The notes under the pieces were generated by a model that made no database searches, had not been told where the DNA came from, and was given only the letters and a program-made list of their open reading frames with translations. A DNA stretch of 5,938 nucleotides. It comes from Thermomicrobiales bacterium. GTDB lineage: Bacteria; Chloroflexota; Chloroflexia; Thermomicrobiales; UBA6265. Made by a program: the position numbers and the translations under genes. This document shows positions 1 to 5,347 of this stretch, piece by piece. The stretch spans positions 1 to 5,938 of the forward strand of contig JAICRA010000104.1 of NCBI GenBank assembly GCA_025937615.1. Direction: 5' to 3'. Each line of letters opens with the position of its first letter. Positions within the stretch are counted from its first letter, which is position 1.

Positions 1-666
1 AAGTCCGACGAGGAGCAGGCCAGGATTGCGGAGGCGGCACGCATTACGGACGCGGCGTTCGTCGCGGCGACATCGGCTGTCGAGCCCGGCATCACCGAGA
101 AAGCCCTGGCGTGGCGGATAGAGTCCGCGATGCACGAACTCGGCGCGGACGGACCCGGTTTCCCGATCATCGTCGCCGCCGGACCTCACGGCGCGCGCCC
201 GCATCACGACCCGAGCGATCGGCCAATTGCGGAAGGCGAGCCGGTGGTGATCGATATGGGCGCCATGATCGGCGGGTACTCGGCCGACCTCACCCGCACC
301 ATCTGTCTTGGCGAAGCGCCGCCGGAGTTCATCGACAGATACAATACCGTGCTGAGCGCTCAGCGACGTGCACTGACGCAGATCCGAGCCACTATGACTG
401 GCCGAGAGGCGGACGCGGTCGCCAGGGACGCGCTCTCCGCCGCCGGCTATGGCGAGCAGTTCGTGCATGGGCTCGGGCATGGAGTCGGGCTGAGCATTCA
501 TGAGTTTCCGTCCCTGGGGAAGACCTCTGACGACATCCTGGATTCAGGCCACGTCGTCACGATTGAGCCGGGGGTGTATTTCGAGGGCTGGGGTGGCATC
601 CGTATCGAGGATCTCTGCGTCGTCACCCCGACGGGACTCGATGTCCTTTCGGCAGCCCCCAAATAG
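1..666 (+). CDS. M24 family Xaa-Pro peptidase, C-terminal catalytic domain (5' end outside window)
   Basis: Dinuclear-metal aminopeptidase of the pita-bread fold (M24B, Xaa-Pro aminopeptidase/dipeptidase), a cytosolic enzyme that cleaves N-terminal residues next to proline. The frame is open from the first base, so the N-terminal domain and start codon are missing; 221 codons are visible. All five metal ligands of the family can be read: Asp in VIDMGA (bases 253-255), Asp in SADLTRT (286-288), His in GLGHGVG (478-480), Glu in IEPGVY (565-567) and Glu in RIEDL (607-609). The substrate-side histidines in RPHHDPSD and SIHEFP are also present, so the enzyme should be active. The internal ATG at base 130 lies inside the domain and is not the start. 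efp follows 15 bases downstream, an arrangement also seen in Firmicutes, where an M24 peptidase precedes efp. Whether it is an aminopeptidase (PepP type) or a dipeptidase (PepQ type) cannot be decided from this fragment. Confidence 0.93.
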   Translation, partial: KSDEEQARIAEAARITDAAFVAATSAVEPGITEKALAWRIESAMHELGADGPGFPIIVAAGPHGARPHHDPSDRPIAEGEPVVIDMGAMIGGYSADLTRTICLGEAPPEFIDRYNTVLSAQRRALTQIRATMTGREADAVARDALSAAGYGEQFVHGLGHGVGLSIHEFPSLGKTSDDILDSGHVVTIEPGVYFEGWGGIRIEDLCVVTPTGLDVLSAAPK

Positions 667-670
667 GAGA
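665..670 (+). promoter_or_regulatory. Shine-Dalgarno site for efp
   Basis: AGGAGA, overlapping the TAG stop of the upstream peptidase gene, lies 11 bases before the ATG at 682. It supports that ATG as the efp start; the GTG at 675 is out of frame and soon meets a stop. Confidence 0.7.
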
Positions 671-681
671 AGTAGTGGTCG

Positions 682-1242
682 ATGATTGAAACAGGTGATC
701 TGAGAAAGGGGCTGACGCTCAACCTCGACGGGCGGCTCGTCAAGGTCGTCGATTTTTCTCACAACAAGCAGGGGCGCGGGTCCGCCCAGGTCCGGATGAC
801 CCTTCGCGACCTTCGCACCGGGTCGCTGACGCAGCACACCGTGCAGGCGGGAGCCAAGTTTCCGCAAGTCCGGCTCGACCGGCAGCACGTTCAGTATCTC
901 TATGCGGACGGCGACCAGCACCATTTCATGGACACTGAAACCTTCGACCAGGTCGTGCTCGACGCGGCCACGATCGGCGAGTCGGGGAGATTCATTCGCG
1001 AGAACGATGTCGTCGATCTGTTGACTTACAACGGGGAACCGATCGACATCGAGTTACCGCCATCGGTCACCCTTACCGTGACCAATACCGATCCGGGGTT
1101 GAGAGGCGACACCGCCAGCGGCGCAACTAAACCTGCGACCCTGGAAACAGGGCTGGTCGTCAATGTTCCGCTGTTCATCAACATCGGCGATACCCTGAAG
1201 ATCGACACGCGGTCCGGGGAATACATCGAGCGGGTCAGCTAG
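682..1242 (+). CDS. efp: Translation elongation factor P
   Basis: EF-P binds between the P and E sites of ribosomes stalled on proline runs and speeds peptide-bond formation. The 186-residue length is standard. The KOW-like domain I covers about residues 1-64 and two OB-fold domains follow (about 65-127 and 128-186). The family signature of domain III runs from K150 to G169 (KPATLETG, then VPLF, then IG). The odd point is the domain I loop that reaches the peptidyl-transferase centre. It reads NKQGRGSA, with Arg32 at the tip (codon 775-777) and Gln30 where proline is usual; many EF-Ps, such as the E. coli protein, have PGKG with a lysine that is modified. Arginine at this place is rhamnosylated by EarP in Pseudomonas and relatives, but no earP-like gene is in this window. 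The gene lies between the M24 peptidase and accB and is probably co-transcribed with both. Confidence 0.97.
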   Translation: MIETGDLRKGLTLNLDGRLVKVVDFSHNKQGRGSAQVRMTLRDLRTGSLTQHTVQAGAKFPQVRLDRQHVQYLYADGDQHHFMDTETFDQVVLDAATIGESGRFIRENDVVDLLTYNGEPIDIELPPSVTLTVTNTDPGLRGDTASGATKPATLETGLVVNVPLFINIGDTLKIDTRSGEYIERVS

Positions 1243-1719
1243 GTGACCCAGCCGAGCGGCTCAGAACCGGGACCGCCGGACCCAGAACAGGTCGCCGATC
1301 TGGTGCAGTCCCTCGCCACGGTCATGCGCCAGTCTTCGATCACGGAGTTGGATCTCGATCTGGGAGACGTTTCGGTGCGGCTGCGCCGACCGGCGCCGGA
1401 CCATGACGGCGGCGAGATGCGGCTGGACAACCAACCGGTGGCGACAACCGAATCGACCTCGCCGGAGATCTTGATTACGGCTCCGATGATCGGCACGTTC
1501 TACGCCGCATCGACGCCCGGAGCGCAGCCGTTCGTGGTCGAGGGCGATGAGGTTTATGTTGGACAGACGATCGGCATCATCGAAGCGATGAAGATCATGA
1601 ACGAGATCGCCGCTGACCGGGCTGGCGTGGTCGAGGCGATTCTCGTTGGGAACGGACAACCAGTTGAATATGGTTCGCCGCTGATGCGGCTTGGGGCTGG
1701 CAGGAGCGATCGCGGATGA
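1243..1719 (+). CDS. accB: Biotin carboxyl carrier protein of acetyl-CoA carboxylase
   Basis: AccB carries the biotin that shuttles carboxylate from biotin carboxylase (AccC) to the carboxyltransferase (AccAD), in the first committed step of fatty-acid synthesis. The protein has 158 residues. The N-terminal helix and strand (about 14-50, with ITELDLDLGDVSVRLRR) are typical of AccB. A short charged linker (about 50-75) leads to the biotinyl domain (about 77-150). That domain has the entry motif APMIGTFY, the AccB thumb insertion (ASTPGAQP) and EAMKIMN, in which Lys117 (codon 1591-1593) is the predicted biotin site. I chose GTG at 1243, which follows the efp stop TAG with no gap; no strong Shine-Dalgarno site is visible, so translational coupling to efp is likely. 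The gene ends in an ATGA overlap with xseA. The usual downstream partner accC is absent here and must lie elsewhere in the genome. Confidence 0.95.
   Translation: MTQPSGSEPGPPDPEQVADLVQSLATVMRQSSITELDLDLGDVSVRLRRPAPDHDGGEMRLDNQPVATTESTSPEILITAPMIGTFYAASTPGAQPFVVEGDEVYVGQTIGIIEAMKIMNEIAADRAGVVEAILVGNGQPVEYGSPLMRLGAGRSDRG
1702..1706 (+). promoter_or_regulatory. Shine-Dalgarno site for xseA
   Basis: AGGAG inside the end of accB lies 9 bases before the xseA ATG at 1716. It supports that start and suggests that xseA can be initiated directly as well as by coupling through the ATGA overlap. Confidence 0.65.
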
Positions 1720-2948
1720 CCACCAGGCTGCTGCCGGTTGGCGCATTCGTCAGCCTCTTTCGGGAGGCGCTGGAGTCAGACCCGATCTATACGGATCTCT
1801 GGCTGGAAGGCGAGATCAGTGATGTCAGTCGGTCGTCGGCGGGGCATGTCTACTTCACGCTGCGAGACGACGACGGTTGTCTGAAGTGTGTAATGTTTCG
1901 CGGACAGGCGCTTCGGCAGCATCACCCGCTGAGGTTTGGTGACCAGGTCGTCGTGCATGGCGGGCTGTCGATCTATCCGCGTTCCGGCGCTATCCAGCTT
2001 GTCGCTGACCTCATTCAGCCCGCCGGGCTCGGGGCAGCCTCGCTCGAGCTGGAGTACCTCCGGCAGCGACTTGAAGCTGAGGGACTCTTCGATCCGCTCC
2101 GCAAGCGCCCGCTGCCGACAACGCCCGGCACGGTCGGCGTCGTGACCTCGTTACATGGCGCCGCCTGGCACGACATCGTCCAGGTCGTTGCCCGGCGCTA
2201 TCCCCTGGCCGACCTAGTGCTGTCACCGGCGCAAGTGCAGGGCGATGGCGCCGCAGAGAGCATCGTGCGGGCACTGCAGACACTACAAGACCAAGCAGAC
2301 GTCGACGTCGTCATCCTTGCTCGCGGCGGCGGTGCCGCTGACGACCTGTCCGCGTTCAACGACGAACGGGTCGTCCGGGCGGTGTTCGCCTTCCGCGTCC
2401 CGGTCGTGGCCGGTGTTGGTCACGCGACCGATCGGACACTGGTCGAAGATGTCGCCGACGTCGTTGCGCCGACACCATCGGCGGCCGCGGAACTCTGTGT
2501 CCCATCGATCTCAGACTTGAGCGAGCGCTTGCATGCGCTCGAGTCTCGTCTGGTCTGGTCGTTGGCGACGAAGCGAGGCGACGCTGAGGCGGCGCTACTC
2601 GCTGCTTCCCACCGGCTGATCGCGGCAGGCCCTGTTCCAGGGCTACGAGAGCGTCGAATCGAAATCGAATCGGCCGCAATTCGCATGCGTGGGGTCGTGT
2701 CGGACACGTTTTCACGGAGTAGGCAGAGCGTCGCGGTTTTCGACGCCATGCTTTCCGCGCTCGATCCCACAGCGGTGCTTCAACGCGGCTACGCGGCGCT
2801 GCAACGCGGCAGTGATGGCCGGCCGATCTTCAGCGTCAGCCAGGCAGAACCTGGCACACGAATTGTTGCTCTTCTGGCGGATGGAACCCTGAACTCAAGC
2901 GTGGAGTCCGCCGTGCCCTGTTCGCCAACGATGGTGACCAACCAATGA
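1716..2948 (+). CDS. xseA: Exonuclease VII large subunit
   Basis: Catalytic subunit of exonuclease VII, which with XseB degrades single-stranded DNA from both ends in mismatch repair and DNA-damage processing. The protein has 410 residues. The N-terminal OB-fold for DNA binding spans about residues 5-100 (LWLEGEISDV, GHVYFTLRD). The catalytic domain spans about 135-260 and carries GVVTSLHGAAWHDI (Asp153), LARGGGAADDL (Arg203), FNDERVVRA, GVGHATD (His236, Asp239) and APTPSAAAEL. The conserved acid, Arg, His and Asp positions known to matter in E. coli XseA are kept; only the usual Glu of GHExD is Ala. A helical region, expected to be coiled coil and to bind XseB, covers about 265-345. The C-terminal segment has the family pattern LDPTAVLQRGYA and an LLADGTL strand. 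The ATG overlaps the accB stop (ATGA) and has a good Shine-Dalgarno site. The gene ends in another ATGA overlap, with xseB. Confidence 0.97.
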   Translation: MTTRLLPVGAFVSLFREALESDPIYTDLWLEGEISDVSRSSAGHVYFTLRDDDGCLKCVMFRGQALRQHHPLRFGDQVVVHGGLSIYPRSGAIQLVADLIQPAGLGAASLELEYLRQRLEAEGLFDPLRKRPLPTTPGTVGVVTSLHGAAWHDIVQVVARRYPLADLVLSPAQVQGDGAAESIVRALQTLQDQADVDVVILARGGGAADDLSAFNDERVVRAVFAFRVPVVAGVGHATDRTLVEDVADVVAPTPSAAAELCVPSISDLSERLHALESRLVWSLATKRGDAEAALLAASHRLIAAGPVPGLRERRIEIESAAIRMRGVVSDTFSRSRQSVAVFDAMLSALDPTAVLQRGYAALQRGSDGRPIFSVSQAEPGTRIVALLADGTLNSSVESAVPCSPTMVTNQ

Positions 2949-3247
2949 ATGGTCTTGCAGATAGTCCGCCCTCGTTGGAAACGATCAGCAGCCTAGCCAA
3001 AGTCGGAGCATTTGAAGAGACGCTTGCGGCGCTCGAGCTGGTGGTCGAGCATCTGGAGCGGGGACGCCTGACCATGGACGAGTCGCTAGCCTGGTATGAG
3101 GCTGGACTCGGCCTGATGCGCCGTTGTTCTCAGCTTCTCGAGCAAGCGGAGCTGCGCATTAGCGCACTCGATGCCGGGAACCCGGTGCGAGCCGGGAGCA
3201 ACCGCAAAACGAGCAGTGACGACTCCTGGCACGCCGATGCCTCGTAG
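2945..3247 (+). CDS. xseB: Exonuclease VII small subunit
   Basis: Several copies of this small helical protein bind the large subunit to make active exonuclease VII. The conserved core is at about residues 23-72: FEETLAALELVVEHLERG, then LTMDESLAWYEAGLGLM, then the helix ending AELRI. This is a close fit to the family, whose members form an antiparallel helical hairpin. At 100 residues it is longer than the usual 70-80. The extra length is an N-terminal stretch of about 22 residues and a polar, probably disordered tail (from about 78, rich in Gly, Ser and Asn). The ATG overlaps the xseA stop as ATGA and no clear Shine-Dalgarno site precedes it, so translation is probably coupled to xseA, which suits subunits of one enzyme. 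No in-frame later start before the core is evident. Confidence 0.93.
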   Translation: MNGLADSPPSLETISSLAKVGAFEETLAALELVVEHLERGRLTMDESLAWYEAGLGLMRRCSQLLEQAELRISALDAGNPVRAGSNRKTSSDDSWHADAS

Positions 3248-3264
3248 AGCGTCGCAACTACGCT

Positions 3265-3289
3265 GCCTCGCGGCGCCCTCGCCAGAGGC
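3265..3289 (+). promoter_or_regulatory. GC-rich hairpin in the gap between xseB and the AIR-synthase-like gene
   Basis: GCCTC at 3265-3269 pairs with GAGGC at 3285-3289. Inside it GGCG (3272-3275) pairs with CGCC (3280-3283) around a CCCT loop. No T-run follows, so it does not look like a standard intrinsic terminator. Its 3' arm covers AGAGG (3284-3288), the likely ribosome-binding site for the ATG at 3299. It could therefore damp translation of the next gene, or mark a partial break in the transcript. The function is inferred from pairing alone. Confidence 0.35.
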
Positions 3290-3298
3290 GCGACGACC

Positions 3299-4363
3299 AT
3301 GAACCATCGCGCCATGCTCGAACCGCTTCCGGCCGGGAAATTACCCGGCTGGCTTCTGCGCAAGGTACTACCCGGGCCAGCCCGCGATCCCGACATCCTG
3401 GTCGGTCCCGGACTGGGACGAGATGCGGCAGCTGTCACCGTTGGCGATCGCGTCATTGTGGCGAAGAACGATCCCATCACCTTTGCCTCCGAGGGAGGTG
3501 CGGCCCATCTCGTCGAAGTCAACGCCAACGACGTCGCATGCATGGGGGCCACGCCGAGGTGGCTCCTGGTGACAGCTCTCTTACCCCATGGAGTAACCCC
3601 GGCGGACGTGCTCAATCAGTTTGCGGAGTTACGAGAGACCTGCAGACACCGCTCCGTCGAGCTGATCGGCGGGCACACTGAGATCGTGCCGGGACTGGCG
3701 CGGCCGATTCTCGTCGGCATGATGCTCGGCGACACAGCTCCTGGCGAGCTGGTGCGGCCCGGGGAGGCCCGGCCCGGGGATGTCCTCCTGGTCACGAAGG
3801 GACTCGCAATCGAGGGAACGGCTCTCCTGGCGAGAGAGCGCGCCGACGTACTGCAGGAGCGACTTGGCGAGGTCACGGTTCGCGCCGCCGCGCGCCTGCT
3901 GGACCAACCCGGAATCTCCATCGTGGCGGAGGCCGAAATTGCTCGGCGCACCGGCGAGATTACCGCTCTGCATGATCCCACCGAAGGTGGCTTCGCTACC
4001 GCGGTGCGCGAGCTGGCGATCGTCTCGCGGACAGGGGTTGAAATCGACGCCGAAGCGATACCAATTCTGGATGAAACCCGTGTCGTCGCGGAAGCACTCG
4101 ATATCGATCCGCTGGGGATGCTCGCGTCCGGATCACTGCTGATCGCCGCGCGACCAGCGGGCGTGCTGGCCATCTTGCGCGACGTCGAAGCAGCTGGAAT
4201 TCCGATCAGTGTCGTGGGAAGACTGACCGAGGATCCAGCGGAAGCGTCGATCATTGACGCTGGGGAGAGACGACCGCTGCCCGAGTTCGCCATAGACGAG
4301 GTTGCCCGCGTGCTATCCGGGAGCGGGAAATTAGACTCCGCGCTCTCGGCTCCGAGCCCATGA
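3299..4363 (+). CDS. AIR synthase-related protein, HypE-like (function unassigned)
   Basis: Member of the PurM/ThiL/SelD/HypE superfamily, dimeric ATP-dependent enzymes that activate a carbonyl, amide or similar group. The protein has 354 residues. The N-terminal half shows the opening LPAGKLPGWLL (10-20), the glycine/acid ATP loop GPGLGRDAAA (36-45), NDPITF (57-62), NANDVACMGATPRW (75-88), GGHTEIV (124-130) and TKGLAIEGTALLARE (166-180). The C-terminal half has ALHDPTEGGFATAVREL (223-239) and a LASGSLLIA strand (275-283). It resembles HypE, the [NiFe]-hydrogenase maturation dehydratase. It lacks the C-terminal cysteine peptide (PRIC-like) that HypE needs, ending in an SAPSP tail, and no hydrogenase genes are nearby, so I do not call it HypE. 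ATG at 3299 has AGAGG 10 bases upstream; ATG at 3314 is an alternative start. The gene ends in an ATGA overlap with the asparaginase-like gene, which suggests linked functions. The substrate is unknown. Confidence 0.85.
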   Translation: MNHRAMLEPLPAGKLPGWLLRKVLPGPARDPDILVGPGLGRDAAAVTVGDRVIVAKNDPITFASEGGAAHLVEVNANDVACMGATPRWLLVTALLPHGVTPADVLNQFAELRETCRHRSVELIGGHTEIVPGLARPILVGMMLGDTAPGELVRPGEARPGDVLLVTKGLAIEGTALLARERADVLQERLGEVTVRAAARLLDQPGISIVAEAEIARRTGEITALHDPTEGGFATAVRELAIVSRTGVEIDAEAIPILDETRVVAEALDIDPLGMLASGSLLIAARPAGVLAILRDVEAAGIPISVVGRLTEDPAEASIIDAGERRPLPEFAIDEVARVLSGSGKLDSALSAPSP

Positions 4364-5310
4364 GTCTCCTTCTCGTCGGCAGCGTCAATGCCCACGTCGG
4401 TTTCCGCGACGGGATGGCCATTCTCCAATCTGGAGGATCAGCCATCGACGCGGTCGTCGCCGTGATCCGGAAAGTCGAGGCGAACCCGGACGACCACTCA
4501 GTCGGGTTCGGAGGCCTGCCGAACCTGGAGGGTGAGGTCGAGCTCGATGCCAGCCTCATGGACGGCCGCACCCTCGCCACAGGCGCCGTGGCGGCCTTGC
4601 ACGGGTATCAGGACGCCATCGCCCTGGCTCGCGTCGTCATGGACGAGCTGCCACACGTCCTGGTGGTTGGGTCGGGCGCGGGCCGCCTCGCCGGCGAGGC
4701 CGGGTTCCCGCCTCAGGATCTGCTGACGCCGGAAGCACGCGTCATCTGGGAATCACCCTTTACTGAGGTTGGGACCGCAGACGCCTATTGCGAGAAGATG
4801 CGAGATCTTGCCGGGCGATTGAGCCGGGACCCGGAACGCCCGCACGACGCGCACGGTACCGTCAATGTCATCGCCCGCGATGCCGCCGGGAACCTCGCGA
4901 GCGGTGTGAGCACCTCGGGATGGGCCTGGAAGTTCCCCGGCCGAGTCGGCGACTCCCCGATCATCGGCGCCGGCAACTATGTTGACAACCGATGGGGTGC
5001 TGCGACCTGCACTGGTCGCGGTGAAATGGCGCAGCGATGCTGCACCGCTCACAGCGTGGTGACGTTCATGCGCTGCGGAATGCCGCTGTCGGAGGCGCTG
5101 CGACAGGCTGCCGCGGATCTCCACCGGCTTCCGGACGAGTACCGCAGCGAAGTCAATATCATCGCTGTCGACCGGGACGGCCGCCATGCCGCAGTCTCGA
5201 CCGCACCCGGGAAAACGTACATCGCCATGTCCGGCACCGAGAACGACATCGTCGAGCTGGAACGCACGTTCATGCCGCCGACTGATGCCTCTACTTCGAG
5301 TACCGGTTAG
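4360..5310 (+). CDS. Glycosylasparaginase/isoaspartyl peptidase family Ntn-hydrolase
   Basis: N-terminal-nucleophile amidohydrolase that should be made as an inactive precursor and cut itself before a threonine. The family hydrolyses N4-GlcNAc-asparagine, isoaspartyl peptides or asparagine. The 316 residues align through much of their length with human aspartylglucosaminidase as I remember it: SGGSAIDAV (24-32), SVGFGGLPN (47-55), LDASLMDGRT (62-71) and GAVAALHGYQDAIALAR (75-91). The cleavage site is HG/TVNVIA, with nucleophile Thr167 (codon 4858-4860). The mature second chain holds STSG (184-187), FPGRVGDSPIIGAG (192-205; Arg195 and Asp198 for substrate) and CTGRGE (217-222; oxyanion-hole Thr218, Gly219). 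The residue before Thr167 is Gly, as in isoaspartyl peptidases, not the Asp of classic glycosylasparaginases, and the N-terminal NTWPF-type Trp is missing. No signal peptide is visible, so a cytosolic site is likely. ATG overlaps the preceding stop as ATGA, with no obvious Shine-Dalgarno site. Exact substrate is uncertain. Confidence 0.88.
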   Translation: MSLLLVGSVNAHVGFRDGMAILQSGGSAIDAVVAVIRKVEANPDDHSVGFGGLPNLEGEVELDASLMDGRTLATGAVAALHGYQDAIALARVVMDELPHVLVVGSGAGRLAGEAGFPPQDLLTPEARVIWESPFTEVGTADAYCEKMRDLAGRLSRDPERPHDAHGTVNVIARDAAGNLASGVSTSGWAWKFPGRVGDSPIIGAGNYVDNRWGAATCTGRGEMAQRCCTAHSVVTFMRCGMPLSEALRQAAADLHRLPDEYRSEVNIIAVDRDGRHAAVSTAPGKTYIAMSGTENDIVELERTFMPPTDASTSSTG

Positions 5311-5315
5311 GGCCT

Positions 5316-5336
5316 CGACTCAGAGCTAGCGAGTCG
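5316..5336. terminator. Possible bidirectional terminator hairpin between convergent genes
   Basis: CGACTC (5316-5321) and GAGTCG (5331-5336) form a perfect 6-bp stem around a 9-base loop. It sits in the 37-base gap between the asparaginase-like gene and rho, which converge. There is no T-run on either side, so it is at best a weak intrinsic terminator or an RNA 3'-end stabiliser. Position rather than strength is the argument. Confidence 0.35.
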
Positions 5337-5347
5337 TGCAGAAGTCG

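Noticed and set aside
111..503. Arg-rich 130-codon frame on the + strand inside the M24 peptidase
   Set aside because: Out-of-frame shadow; the peptidase frame has all five metal ligands and extends past both ends.
1261..1746. Open frame of 161 codons on the - strand over accB
   Set aside because: Shadow of accB, with Arg/His-rich low-complexity composition and no family resemblance.
3299..4363. Calling this gene hypE, thiL or purM
   Set aside because: It has the superfamily motifs but no C-terminal cysteine tail for HypE, and neither the neighbours nor the motifs specific to ThiL or PurM.
3616..4428. Long open frame on the - strand (270 codons)
   Set aside because: It lies opposite the AIR-synthase-like gene, is rich in Ser, Arg, Ala and Pro, and has no recognisable motif. 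Such antisense frames are expected in GC-rich coding DNA.
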